Shown here piece after piece: positions 9,258 to 18,257 of a DNA stretch of 64,000 nt. Numbering within the stretch: position 1 is the stretch's first letter; each line of letters begins with the position of its first letter. The stretch covers positions 7,378,001 through 7,442,000 of the forward strand of contig NZ_CP108474.1 in assembly GCF_036226445.1 (NCBI RefSeq), read 5' to 3'. The DNA is from Streptomyces sp. NBC_01255 (GTDB taxonomy: Bacteria > Actinomycetota > Actinomycetes > Streptomycetales > Streptomycetaceae). The notes under the pieces are model-generated. The model was not told the origin of the DNA and searched no databases. It saw nothing but the letters and a program-made list of their open reading frames with translations. A program made the translations under genes and the position numbers.

Positions 9258-10617
9258 TGACGAGGGTGCCCTCCTCGATCTGGTAGTCGAGAGGGAGCTG
9301 CAGCGCCCGCATGGCGGCCACCATCCCGGTGTTGGACGCCTGGGTCACGGCGTACACGCTCTCGCAGCCGGCCTCCTCGGCCATCGCCACCAGCCGGCCG
9401 AGGAGCTCGGATCCGATGCCGCGCCGCTGCCAGTCGTCCTCGACCATCAGGGCGACCTCGGTCTCGTCGCCGTCCCACAGGAGGTGGCCGAGGGCGACGA
9501 GCCGGCCGGAGGTCGTCTGCACGGCGAGCGTGCGCCCGAAGCGGGGGCTGAGCAGATGGTCGAGGTAGCGGTCGGCGTCGCCGACCGGGCCGTGGTAGCG
9601 CAGGCCGAGGGTGCGGGCCGAGCAGCGGTCGTGCATCGCCCGCGCGGCGCGCAGGTCGCGCTGGTCCGCGCGGCGGACGGTGATTTCGTTGCCCTCCGGC
9701 AGGGTCAGTACGTCCTGGCTGCGCGGGAGGCGCGGGCCGAGCCGGGCGTCGAGCTCGACGAGCGCGCGGGCGCGGGCGAACTCGGTCGGAGTGAAGGGCA
9801 GATAGGGCCGCTCGACGATGAGCGTGCCGCCGTTCGGGTCGCGCAGCCGCATCACGGTCTCCTCCAGGACCCCTTCGACCGGGGCCTGTTCGCCGAGGGG
9901 ACGGCCGGTGAGGGAGAGCGCGGGGACGGAGTGGAGCGTGCAGCGGCCGAGGAGCTGGCGCAGGGCGAGCGGCAGTTCGGCGGCGTCGAGCGCCGTACGG
10001 GTGGCGAGGCCGAGGACCCGCGTGGGCGTGTCGACCAGGTCGTGGGCGTCGGCCCGCTCGGTCCAGGTGTCGCGGCCGCCGGCCGCCGCGGTCTCGCGGG
10101 CGAGATCCTGGGCGGAGAGGTCGGCGGGGGCACGGAGCAGGAACTCGTCGACCGTGCCCCGGGCGAGCGGGTGGGTCTGGAGGGTGAGGATGTCCACGCC
10201 CAGCCGGGCGAGGACCGTGCACAGGGCGGCGAGGCTGCCCGGGGTGTCCTCGACGGTGGTCCGCATGCGCCAGAGGACCGTCTCGACGGGCGGCCGCGGG
10301 GCGTCCTCCGCGCCGGCGCGGTCGTCGGCCGACGGAGCCGTGGTGGAGCGCCCGCCGGAGTCACCGCTGGTGGCCCCGGGGGGCGGTGCATGGCTGGCAT
10401 GACTGCCCCGCCGCGCCCACCACGTGTGGAAGGCGGCGGTGGCGGCCAGCGCGATCGCCGAGAACACCAGGAGGTAGTGGCCGTCGGGCCCCTTGGCGAT
10501 GGTCTTGGCGATCGTGTCGGCCACCACCACGGCGGTGAACAGGGCGGCGAGCTCGATCAGGTCGTGCCGCCAGTGGTGCGGGCGGCGGGTGCTCTTCGAA
10601 GACGTCACATCGGTCAT
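9166..10617 (-). CDS. Membrane-anchored ACT-GNAT acetyltransferase
   Basis: A 483-residue protein with an unusual order of parts. Two hydrophobic segments lie near residues 21-41 and 47-66, followed by a Ser/Gly/Ala linker to about 108. An ACT-like domain follows (TPGSLAALCTVLARLGVDILTLQT, about 123-146). A C-terminal GNAT domain contains the acetyl-CoA loop DDWQRRGIGSELL (about 397-409) and a downstream ASNTGMVAAMRAL helix. GNAT enzymes acetylate amines or protein lysines; an ACT domain would suggest amino-acid control. Substrate unknown. It overlaps the 3' end of the converging PLP enzyme gene. Confidence 0.85.
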   Translation of the reverse strand: MTDVTSSKSTRRPHHWRHDLIELAALFTAVVVADTIAKTIAKGPDGHYLLVFSAIALAATAAFHTWWARRGSHASHAPPPGATSGDSGGRSTTAPSADDRAGAEDAPRPPVETVLWRMRTTVEDTPGSLAALCTVLARLGVDILTLQTHPLARGTVDEFLLRAPADLSAQDLARETAAAGGRDTWTERADAHDLVDTPTRVLGLATRTALDAAELPLALRQLLGRCTLHSVPALSLTGRPLGEQAPVEGVLEETVMRLRDPNGGTLIVERPYLPFTPTEFARARALVELDARLGPRLPRSQDVLTLPEGNEITVRRADQRDLRAARAMHDRCSARTLGLRYHGPVGDADRYLDHLLSPRFGRTLAVQTTSGRLVALGHLLWDGDETEVALMVEDDWQRRGIGSELLGRLVAMAEEAGCESVYAVTQASNTGMVAAMRALQLPLDYQIEEGTLVITARLAAAPRQSPRSPSRSLPHEEVRRAER

Positions 10618-10698
10618 GGCTTCACTGTGACCCAGTGGTGTTGCGTGATCACGAACGTTTTGTGACTGACGGGTTAAGCGCCGATCTGGTGCCTTAGA

Positions 10699-10736
10699 GG
10701 CCGATTCAGACCGTTTGGGTCACAGTCTGATCGGCC
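10699..10736 (-). terminator. Imperfect hairpin after the DUF6493 gene
   Basis: GGCCGATTCAGAC and GTCTGATCGGCC pair with a single bulged base around a 13-nt loop. It lies just past the stop of the leftward DUF6493 gene and upstream of the ACT-GNAT gene, so it probably ends the DUF6493 transcript. No U-tract is present, as is common in Streptomyces. Confidence 0.5.
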
Positions 10737-10762
10737 CCTTGGTCTGCCTCCTGATCGGCCTC

Positions 10763-13387
10763 CTAGCCGAGTGCGGCGCGCAGCCGCTTCGCCTGGACGA
10801 CCAGTTGCGAGGAGCCCTTGCCCGCAGCGACGCCGTCCAGCCCGCGAAGCTCACCCCGCGCCCCGCACCGCTCCACGCAGTCGGCCGCCACCGCGAGCAC
10901 CTCGCCGAGGCCGCGCACCGGCTTCCCGTCGCCCAGCAGCTCGGGGAGCGCCGCCGAGAGCACCGCCCAGACCGTCCCGTACGCCCCCGTGACCGCCGCC
11001 GTCCGGGCCGCGTCCGCCAGCCGGTTCGGCTTGACCGAACCCTCGGCGACCAGCCACGCCAGCTCCTCGCCGACCTTCCGGCCGTCCAGATCACCCCGCG
11101 ACGCGAGCACGAGCAGCGCGTCCAGGGCCCGCAGCCGGTCGTCGGCATCCCCGGCGCCCAGTGCGAGCGCGACGGCGACGGCGACGGCCCGGCCCACCCG
11201 GCCCTCCGCCTCGGCCAGCCCGGTCAGCGGTTCGGACGTCTTCCCCGAGCCGCTGCCGCGCGCGAGGGACGGCACGAAGCAGGCCGCGAGGACCTCGCGA
11301 TCGGCCGGCAGGACCGGAGCCCAGTGCTCCCCGCCGGAGACCCAGTGGTAGCAGCGGCGGGGCGCCGTCTCCAGCGTGCCGCCCAGCCACCGGAAGGCGG
11401 GCGGGAACTCCTCCCGCACCACGGCCCGGTCGGCGAGCTCGACCACCACCCGCTGGGCGACCCACCATCTCTCCAGGGTCCGGTCCTCCTCCCGCTCGAG
11501 GAACCGTACGGTCGCCGCCAGCGGCTCGTCCGCCCGCAGCCACGCGCCGAGCCGCTGTCCGGCCTCGGTGCCGAGGGCCGACGCCTCCACCTCCGCCCGC
11601 CCGGCGTCGGGGGCGGTCCGCAGGACCCGCAGCAGGGCCTGGGCCAGATCGGCGGGGGCGGGCTCGACGCCCGCGTCCCGGTAGGCGCGCAGTCGCTCGA
11701 CGAGCACCAGGGGATCGACACCGCCGGTGCTCACGGTCGGTGAGGCGAGCAGGAACGGCAGCGCGTCCGTGCCGATCAGAGCGGAGGCCTCCCACAGCCG
11801 CGCGTCCCGGATGCCGGTCAGAGCGTCGTGGAAGCAGGCCGTGGTCTCGGGTTCCCGCACCCTCCGGTCCTCGATCCACGACGGCTCGAGCAGCCCGAGG
11901 AATCCCGCGAGCACGGCGTGGAGCGGACGGAAGTCGTACGAGAAGTGGTGAGGCTCCTGCCAGCTCTTGGTGGTGAAGGCCTCCAGCACCGCCCGCGTCA
12001 GCGCTTCCCGGTCCCGGTGGGCGTGCCGTACCAGCCCGTCGAGCGCCCGCTCGAACCGCACCGGATCGTCGTTGACCCCCTTCGCCAGCATGCCCTCGAC
12101 GAGCTCCTCGATCGTCGCCGCCGGGGGCCCGGCCGGCTGGGGCTCCGGTACGGGCGGCAGGATCTCCTCGTACGGGAGCCCGGTGCCACCCTCCAGGGAA
12201 TCCCCGAACAGCTCCACGGCGGCCTGCCGGTGCGCCGGGCTCAGCAACCCGGCCTGACCGGCCAGCTCCAGCCGTACGGAGTCGTCCACGGCGGACAGGT
12301 GACGGCCCACCAGCTTCAGCGCGCGGCCCTGGAGGTCGGTGTCTTCGTTCCCGAAGACCTCCGCGACCGCGGGCAGCAGCTCGGCCGCCGCGCCGGGCTC
12401 CCGCGCCAGCACCTTGCCGACCAGCGTCAACTGGGCCCGCACCAGCTTCTTCTCGGTCCGGAAGAGCACCGCGCTCGTCATCTCGGCCAGTGCGGCGGTC
12501 GACAGCCCCCCGTCCACCGCCAGCCCGGCCAGCACCTCCTGCGCGTACCCTGCGATCGGCGACGGGGTGTCCGCCGTCATCCCGACCAGGTCGGGGACCC
12601 GCTCCCGGAACTCCGCCCCCGTCGGCTCGACCAGCCGCAGCAGGTCCATGGGGAACCGCAGGTCGCGCGGTCGGCCGCCCCGCAACAGCCGGGACAGGGC
12701 GGCGTCCAGGACCTCGGTCCGGTCCAGCACGCCCTCCCCGACGAGCGCCGCGACAGCCGTGGGCCAGTGCGCGTGCGGAGCCTCGGTGAGCGTCCAGGTC
12801 AACTCGTCCGGACTCTCCGCCATCGAGAGGGCGTGAAGCACCAGGACCGGCGTCTGCGGATCCGACCGCAGCCGCTCCAGGAGCTCGGGGCCCTCGAACG
12901 ACCACCGCCAGCGGCTGCCGGCGCGGAACTGCCACGCCCAGCCGAGCACGTACCCGTCGGTCGCCGGCACCGCGCAGCCGGACCGCTCCACCAGGCCGCG
13001 GATCAGCTCGTAGCTGTGCTCCGCGACGGCCGGCCGTGCGGCGAGCCGGCCGGCCACGTCGGCCTGCCACTCCGGAGACCGGTCGGCGACCGCCTGGAGC
13101 ACCGGGCCACTGCCCTCCGAGCGCCAGGGCGCCAGATCACGGGCGCCGAGCCAGGTCGCCGCCGCCGAAGCCCCCGGGTGACAGCCGGCCCCCGCGACGT
13201 ACAGCGCGCGCCGGACGTCGGCCGCCTCACGTGGGCGCTTCGTCTCCCAGCCGCGCACCTCGGTACGCAGCGACTTCAGCTCCGCGAGGACCGTGCCGCG
13301 CTCCGCCGTCCCCAGCCCCTCCAACAGCGAGGGCACCTCGTCGGCGCGCCCACCGCGCACCGCCTCGATCAGCTTCTCGATCCCCAC
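10763..13387 (-). CDS. DUF6493 family protein
   Basis: An 874-residue, mostly helical, leucine- and alanine-rich protein that I assign to DUF6493, a family seen mainly in Streptomyces next to SWIM zinc-finger genes. Regularly spaced amphipathic helices (for example LVGRHLSAVDDSVRLELAGQ) suggest HEAT-like repeats. No catalytic motif, signal peptide or membrane segment is evident. The GTG start gives MGIEKLIEAVRGG and has an AGGGGGAAGGG ribosome-binding site; the frame stays open upstream through the SWIM gene but that extension is spurious. It follows the SWIM gene by 101 bp, likely in one operon. Function unknown. Confidence 0.8.
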   Translation of the reverse strand: MGIEKLIEAVRGGRADEVPSLLEGLGTAERGTVLAELKSLRTEVRGWETKRPREAADVRRALYVAGAGCHPGASAAATWLGARDLAPWRSEGSGPVLQAVADRSPEWQADVAGRLAARPAVAEHSYELIRGLVERSGCAVPATDGYVLGWAWQFRAGSRWRWSFEGPELLERLRSDPQTPVLVLHALSMAESPDELTWTLTEAPHAHWPTAVAALVGEGVLDRTEVLDAALSRLLRGGRPRDLRFPMDLLRLVEPTGAEFRERVPDLVGMTADTPSPIAGYAQEVLAGLAVDGGLSTAALAEMTSAVLFRTEKKLVRAQLTLVGKVLAREPGAAAELLPAVAEVFGNEDTDLQGRALKLVGRHLSAVDDSVRLELAGQAGLLSPAHRQAAVELFGDSLEGGTGLPYEEILPPVPEPQPAGPPAATIEELVEGMLAKGVNDDPVRFERALDGLVRHAHRDREALTRAVLEAFTTKSWQEPHHFSYDFRPLHAVLAGFLGLLEPSWIEDRRVREPETTACFHDALTGIRDARLWEASALIGTDALPFLLASPTVSTGGVDPLVLVERLRAYRDAGVEPAPADLAQALLRVLRTAPDAGRAEVEASALGTEAGQRLGAWLRADEPLAATVRFLEREEDRTLERWWVAQRVVVELADRAVVREEFPPAFRWLGGTLETAPRRCYHWVSGGEHWAPVLPADREVLAACFVPSLARGSGSGKTSEPLTGLAEAEGRVGRAVAVAVALALGAGDADDRLRALDALLVLASRGDLDGRKVGEELAWLVAEGSVKPNRLADAARTAAVTGAYGTVWAVLSAALPELLGDGKPVRGLGEVLAVAADCVERCGARGELRGLDGVAAGKGSSQLVVQAKRLRAALG

Positions 13388-13488
13388 GGAATGCCCTTCC
13401 CCCTCGGCCTTCGTCGTCCCCACGGCCTTCTCCGTCCGTCGCGTCACTACGCCCGCCCCCATCTTCCGTACAGCCGCCGTGCGCCCCG

Positions 13489-14919
13489 TCACCGCCCCGG
13501 GCCAGGACCGGCCCCCGGTATCGCCTGCGGCTCCGATACCGGCTCCGCTTCCGGCTCCGACCCGGCGGCGGACGCGCCCCGCCGGACCATCCGCACCGCG
13601 AGCGCGTGCTTGCACGGACCCCGCCGCCCTTGGTGGTCCGCCCACCACCGGCACGTACAGTTCAGCGCCCCGCCCGACTCCCGGACCCGGTAGCGCCGCT
13701 CGCCCGAGGCCACCGTCGCCAGCTCCCCTTCGAGCTCCACCGCGCCCTCCGCGACCAGCCGGCGCGCGCTCACAAGGCGGGGGTTGTGCCGCTCCGCGCG
13801 GTCCGCGTCGTACGGCAGCTCCCGGTGGAAGTAGGCCGCCTCCGCCACGTCGTACCCCACGCGGCCCGCCGTGCCCAGCCGGGTCAGCGCCGCCCGCACC
13901 CGGTCGACCGAGAGCCCGGCCTGCGCCGCGAGGTCCGCCAGGTCGATCCGCGGCTCCCAGGCCAGCAGCACGGCGACCAACTCCGCGTCCTGCGCGGCGT
14001 CCTCCGTCGCCAGCGCCTCCAGGACCCCGCCCTCGCCGGAGAAGCCCCGCGCCGGGTCGGGCGACAGCGTCAGCGTCAGCCGCATGCCCGGCAGGGTCAC
14101 CTCCCAGGCGCTCGCCGTGGCCGCGCCGTCCGGCACCGGCCCGTACACCCGCAGTCCCGTCGCGTGCCGCAGCACCCGCTCCAGGGCGACCAGCCGGTCG
14201 GGACCCGGCAGGCACACCGCACCCGGACCCGGCCGCGTCGTGGGACGCAGCGTCCGGCCCGCCGGGACGATCCACAGCGGGCCGCGCCCCCGGGCCTGCG
14301 TGCGCGGCAGGGACCGCAGGAACCGGACGACCTCCGTCCCCGTCAGCTCGGCCCGCAGGTCGAACCGGGCCGAGGCGACCTGCGCCTCGGCGAACCCCCG
14401 CAACCACCGGTCCGGCAGCGGGACCTTCTTCTCCACGACCGCCCCCGCGAGGGTGGTCACCGCCATCTCCTCGGGGCCGACCCGCAGATGCAGCGGATCG
14501 TCCCCGGTCATCCGCGACAGCGCCTCGCGCAGCGGGTTGTTGACGTCCACATTGGTCGTGCCGTGGCCCGTCTCCGCGCCCCCGAGGCCCTCGTCGAGCA
14601 CGTCCAGGCGCGCGTACACCCCGCCGCAGCCGGAGAAGGACTCGAACCGCAGCCGGTCCCCGTTCCCCGTCACCACCGGGTCCAGCGAACCCGGCCGTAT
14701 CCGCTGGTCGTAGCGGGCCGCCGCCACGTCGGCGACCGCGAGCAGACCGCGGGCGGCGACCTGCGGAGCGGCCAGGAAGCCCGAGAAGAAGCGGGGATGG
14801 GCCTCGGCACCCCGGGGTGTGAGACCCCCCGCCGTCTCCAGGCCGAGCAGCCGGCCGGAGCCCGTGGACTCCAGCGCGGAAGGACGTGCGTAAGCGAGCG
14901 CATGTACGGATCGCGTCAT
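13489..14919 (-). CDS. SWIM zinc-finger protein
   Basis: A 476-residue protein with a SWIM zinc-finger signature (CxC...CxH) near residues 430-450: Cys-Thr-Cys, then a Trp-rich spacer, then Cys-Lys-His. SWIM fingers bind DNA or proteins. The N-terminal 400 residues show no enzyme motif but contain a winged-helix-like block (LADLAAQAGLSVDRVRAALT). In many bacteria SWIM proteins are encoded with MoxR ATPases and VWA proteins; none is present here and the only partner is DUF6493. The ATG giving MTRSVHALAYARPS is preferred over one 30 nt upstream. The last 25 residues are Pro/Glu-rich. Confidence 0.85.
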   Translation of the reverse strand: MTRSVHALAYARPSALESTGSGRLLGLETAGGLTPRGAEAHPRFFSGFLAAPQVAARGLLAVADVAAARYDQRIRPGSLDPVVTGNGDRLRFESFSGCGGVYARLDVLDEGLGGAETGHGTTNVDVNNPLREALSRMTGDDPLHLRVGPEEMAVTTLAGAVVEKKVPLPDRWLRGFAEAQVASARFDLRAELTGTEVVRFLRSLPRTQARGRGPLWIVPAGRTLRPTTRPGPGAVCLPGPDRLVALERVLRHATGLRVYGPVPDGAATASAWEVTLPGMRLTLTLSPDPARGFSGEGGVLEALATEDAAQDAELVAVLLAWEPRIDLADLAAQAGLSVDRVRAALTRLGTAGRVGYDVAEAAYFHRELPYDADRAERHNPRLVSARRLVAEGAVELEGELATVASGERRYRVRESGGALNCTCRWWADHQGRRGPCKHALAVRMVRRGASAAGSEPEAEPVSEPQAIPGAGPGPGR

Positions 14920-15011
14920 GGAGAAAACGGTACGGCCCGCCACTGACAATCACCGGGGGCCCTCGCCGTACCGCCCTGCCTGTCGCTCGCCGTACCGCCT
15001 CCGACCAGGAC

Positions 15012-16613
15012 TTACTGTCCGACGAGCCCCGGCCGCAGCACCTTGCTGAACAGCACCGAGCCGCCCTCGGCCCGCAGCCGTACCGTCAGCTCGCCGCTGT
15101 GGCCGTCGATGTCGACCTCGCCGAAGTACTGCGGGCTCTCCATCGGCGACAGGTTCGCCCGCTCCGGCGCCCGGACGAAGACCCGCTCCGGACCGAAGGT
15201 CGCGTCCAGCGCGTTCGCCGGGAAGCCGCCCGCCGCCAGTGGACCGGACACGAACTCCCAGAAGGGCGCGAAGTCCTGGAAGGCGGCCCGCTCCGGCGCG
15301 TAGTGCTGCGCCGACGTGTAGTGCACGTCCGCCGTCAGCCACACCGTGCCGGTGATCCGGCGGTGCTTCACGAACCGCAGCAGGTCCGCGATCTGGAGCT
15401 CGCGGCCCAGCGGCGCGCCCGGGTCGCCCTGCGCGATCGCCTCGAAGTTCGCGGACCCGTCCGGCACGACCAGGCCCAGCGGCATGTCCGCGGCGAGCAC
15501 CTTCCACACCGCCGTGGACGCCGCCAGCTCCCGCTTCAGCCAGGCCAGTTGCTCCGCGCCGAGGATGCCGGTCGTGTCGTCGGCCTGCCGGCCGGGGGAG
15601 TTGGCGTTCCGGTACGACCGCATGTCGAGCACGAACACGTCGAGCAGCGGCCCGTACCGGACGACGCGGTGCATCCGGCTCGTTCGCGAGGACCCGCCGC
15701 CCGCGCGCGCGTGGAGGGTGGACACCGGCGTGTAATCGCCGAAGGCCCGCAGGGCACGGGCGGCGAGCACGTCGACGTCCTTCTCCGTGTAGCGCGCGTC
15801 GTCCAGGATCTGCCCCGGGTACCAGTTGTTCCGCACCTCGTGGTCGTCCCACTGCACCACCGACGGCACCTGGGCGTTGAACGCCCGGACGTTGTGGTCG
15901 AGCAGGTTGTAGCGGAAGTTGCCCCGGTACTCGTCGAGCGTCTCCGCGACCTTCGACTTCTCCGGCGTCGTGACGTTCCGCCAGATCCGGCCGTCCGGCA
16001 GCGTCACGCTGGGCTGGATGACCCCGTCGGCGTAGATCGAGTCGCCGCTGCACAGGAAGAAGTCCGGGTCGAGGCGGCGCATCTCCTCGTACGCACGGAA
16101 GCCGCCGATGTCCGGATTGATGCCCCAGCCCTGGCCCGCGATGTCCCCCGACCACAGGAAGCGGACGCCGTCACGGCGCCGCTCCGGGGCGGTGCGGAAG
16201 GTGCCGACGACCGGCTCGCCCGTCCGGCGCGGATCGTCCGGGTCCGCCAGCGTCACCCGGTAGTGGATCTGCTCACCGGCCGGCAGCCCGCGCAGCGCGG
16301 TCGTGCCGGTGAAGTCCGTGCCCGCGCCGACCAGCGGCCCGTGATGCCGGCGTACCCGCCGGAACGACTCGCTCGCCGAGGTCTCCACGAGCATCCGCGC
16401 GGGCCGGTCCGACCGCACCCACACCAGGCCGGAGGAGGCCGTGACGTCGCCCGTCTGCACACCCCAGGCGGCTCGCGGCCGCCCCGAGAGCGCGAAAGCG
16501 GGTGCCGCGAGTCCGGTGCCGCCGAGCGCGAGCGCCGCCGAGGCGGCCAGCGACCCGCGCAGCAGGCCGCGCCGGGCGGGGGAGAGAGGGGAATCGGGCA
16601 CGGAGTGGGACAT
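15012..16613 (-). CDS. phoD: Alkaline phosphatase D family protein (PhoD), Tat-exported
   Basis: A 533-residue phosphodiesterase/phosphatase. The N-terminus has a twin-arginine signal, PARRGLLRGSLAASAALALG, with a probable cleavage after an Ala-x-Ala site near residue 40, so it should be secreted by Tat. PhoD-family metal-site blocks are visible: LWSGDIAGQG, FFLCSGDSIYADG, VVQWDDHEVRNNW, VFVLDMRSYR and WLTADVHYTSAQHY. The family uses Fe3+/Ca2+ to hydrolyse phosphodiesters such as teichoic acids. Streptomyces phoD genes are usually PhoP-controlled, and two GTTCAC-like 11-mers upstream fit that. A hairpin separates it from the MocR gene. Confidence 0.92.
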   Translation of the reverse strand: MSHSVPDSPLSPARRGLLRGSLAASAALALGGTGLAAPAFALSGRPRAAWGVQTGDVTASSGLVWVRSDRPARMLVETSASESFRRVRRHHGPLVGAGTDFTGTTALRGLPAGEQIHYRVTLADPDDPRRTGEPVVGTFRTAPERRRDGVRFLWSGDIAGQGWGINPDIGGFRAYEEMRRLDPDFFLCSGDSIYADGVIQPSVTLPDGRIWRNVTTPEKSKVAETLDEYRGNFRYNLLDHNVRAFNAQVPSVVQWDDHEVRNNWYPGQILDDARYTEKDVDVLAARALRAFGDYTPVSTLHARAGGGSSRTSRMHRVVRYGPLLDVFVLDMRSYRNANSPGRQADDTTGILGAEQLAWLKRELAASTAVWKVLAADMPLGLVVPDGSANFEAIAQGDPGAPLGRELQIADLLRFVKHRRITGTVWLTADVHYTSAQHYAPERAAFQDFAPFWEFVSGPLAAGGFPANALDATFGPERVFVRAPERANLSPMESPQYFGEVDIDGHSGELTVRLRAEGGSVLFSKVLRPGLVGQ

Positions 16614-16653
16614 CGAAGACCTCCAGAAGCGTGTCCGGGCACGGGAGTCGCGC

Positions 16654-16685
16654 CGCCGCCCCCTGCCTAACGGCCGGGGGCGGCG
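16654..16685. terminator. Hairpin between MocR gene and phoD
   Basis: CGCCGCCCCC (16654-16663) and GGGGGCGGCG (16676-16685) pair perfectly around a 12-nt loop. It follows the stop of the MocR gene and precedes phoD on the same strand. It could end MocR transcription or form a 5' hairpin on phoD mRNA. Confidence 0.55.
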
Positions 16686-16707
16686 CCCACACCAACCCCG
16701 CGTGAAC
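16686..16707 (-). promoter_or_regulatory. Candidate PHO box upstream of phoD
   Basis: Read on the minus strand, two adjacent 11-nt units occur: GTTCACGCGGG then GTTGGTGTGGG. Streptomyces PHO boxes are direct repeats of 11-nt units with a conserved GTTCACC-like core. The first unit fits well and the second only partly. The position, about 73-94 bp before the phoD start, is sensible. Confidence 0.45.
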
Positions 16708-16710
16708 AGA

Positions 16711-18135
16711 TCACTCCCGGCCCACGGCCTCGGCCACCAGCCGGATGCCCCGCGCGATGACGGAGGGCGACAGATGCGCGTACCCGATGACCAGCCGTAC
16801 GTCCCCGTCGGCGGGCCGTGCCGTGCCGTACTCCTCCAGCGGCCGGAGCGCCACACCCGCCTCGGCCGCCCGCGCCAGGAACCGCGCAGGAGGCCCGAAG
16901 CACCCCGGCACGCGCGCGATGACGTGCAGCCCGGCCGCGATCCCGCTCACCCGGGTGCCGGGCAGATGCTCGTCGAGCGCGGCGAGCAGCGCGTCCCGCC
17001 GCTCCCGGTAGGCGCGCTGACACCGCCGCAACTGCCGGTCGTACCCGCCGCGCGTCACGAACTCCGCGAGCACCGCCTGATCGAGTACGGGATTGCCGAG
17101 GTCCATCGTCCGCTTGCGCTCGACGACCTCGCCGAGCAGCGCCCCGGGGACGAGCATCCAGCCGAGCCGCAGCCCGGGCGCCAGGGACTTGCTGACCGAG
17201 CCCGCGTACGCGACGCGCTCCGGGTCGAGCCCCTGGAGCGCGCCGACCGGCGCCCGGTCGTACCGGAAGTCGCCGTCGTAGTCGTCCTCCAGGACGTACC
17301 CGTCCACCGCCCGCGCCCAGTCGAGGAGCGCGGCGCGCCGCTCGGCCGACCAGCTGATCCCGGACGGGAACTGGTGCGAGGGGGTCACGACCACCGCGCG
17401 CACCCCGGAATCGGCGAGCGGCCCGGGCCGCAGCCCCTCCTCGTCCAGCGGCAGCCACACCGTGTCCATGCCGGTCGAGGCGAACAGCCGCCCGTGCTCC
17501 GGACTGCCCGGATCCTCGATGCCGACCGTGCGGAGCCCCCGCCCCCGCAGGACGAAACCGAGCAGCGTCGACGCCTGCGCCACGCCCGAACAGACCACGA
17601 GCCGCTCCGGATCGGCCACCACCCCCCGCCGCCGCGCCAGCATCCCCGCCAGCGCCTCGCGCAGCTCGGGCAGTCCGCGCGGGTCCGGGTAGCCGAGCGC
17701 CGGGTGCGGGAGCCGCGCCATGACGGACCGCTGGGCCGCCGCCCACGCGGCCCTCGGGAACATCGCCAGGTCAGGGGTGCCCGGATGGAAGTCCACCTGG
17801 ATCCCTGATGCGCCGGGCGCGAGATCGAGCGCCCCGCGCACGGCCGAGCGCGCCGCACCGCCCACCCAGGTCCCCGCGCCCCGGTCGCTGCGCAAGTACC
17901 CCTCGGCGGTGAGCTGTTCGTACGCCTCGGTGACCAGCCCCCGCGAGACGCCGAGGTCGGCCGCGAGCTCCCGGCTCGACGGCAGCCGCGTCCCCGGCGT
18001 CAGCCGCCCGGAACGCACCGCGTCCCGCAGCGCCTCCTGCAGGGCCCGCCCCCGCCGCCGCGCCGGGGCGCCGGCCGCCGGCAGGAGCAACTCCCAGGCC
18101 GGCTGCACGGCCGGCCCCGCGGTGGTGGATGACAC
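16711..18135 (-). CDS. MocR/PdxR-type GntR-aminotransferase regulator
   Basis: A 474-residue fusion. The N-terminal GntR winged helix (LQEALRDAVRSGRLTPGTRLPSSREL, then LGVSRGLVTEAYEQLTAEGYL, about 29-80) is joined to a fold-type I aminotransferase-like domain. GSVSKSLAPGLRLGW contains the Lys expected to bind PLP, and EDDYDGDFRYD contains the cofactor-binding Asp. MocR proteins sense PLP or PLP-amino acid adducts and often control vitamin B6, GABA or amino-acid genes. No pdx gene is adjacent, so the target is unknown. The GTG start lies 122 bp from the divergent ArsR start. Confidence 0.9.
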   Translation of the reverse strand: MSSTTAGPAVQPAWELLLPAAGAPARRRGRALQEALRDAVRSGRLTPGTRLPSSRELAADLGVSRGLVTEAYEQLTAEGYLRSDRGAGTWVGGAARSAVRGALDLAPGASGIQVDFHPGTPDLAMFPRAAWAAAQRSVMARLPHPALGYPDPRGLPELREALAGMLARRRGVVADPERLVVCSGVAQASTLLGFVLRGRGLRTVGIEDPGSPEHGRLFASTGMDTVWLPLDEEGLRPGPLADSGVRAVVVTPSHQFPSGISWSAERRAALLDWARAVDGYVLEDDYDGDFRYDRAPVGALQGLDPERVAYAGSVSKSLAPGLRLGWMLVPGALLGEVVERKRTMDLGNPVLDQAVLAEFVTRGGYDRQLRRCQRAYRERRDALLAALDEHLPGTRVSGIAAGLHVIARVPGCFGPPARFLARAAEAGVALRPLEEYGTARPADGDVRLVIGYAHLSPSVIARGIRLVAEAVGRE

Positions 18136-18222
18136 GTCCGCCTCACGATCCTGTCCCTGGGGGTCCGCTCCCGACGAGTATGCCGTGCGAGGGCGAGGTC
18201 TCTCCCATGTTCACAACAACTC

Positions 18223-18251
18223 TTTTGAAACAACTGTTGCAGGTCTACCCT
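18223..18251 (+). promoter_or_regulatory. Promoter of the ArsR-MFS operon, probably leaderless
   Basis: TTTTGA (18223-18228) and TACCCT (18246-18251) are separated by 17 bp; the -10 hexamer ends 6 nt before the ATG, so the mRNA is likely leaderless. ACAACT occurs twice (18214-18219 and 18230-18235), and CAACTGTTG (18231-18239) in the spacer is self-complementary around its central base. This is a plausible ArsR autoregulatory site. Confidence 0.55.
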
Positions 18252-18257
18252 CGGCAC

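Noticed and set aside
13388..14953. In-frame upstream extension of the DUF6493 frame through the SWIM gene
   Set aside because: The extension has no family similarity, overlaps the real SWIM coding frame, and a good GTG with ribosome-binding site exists at 13387.
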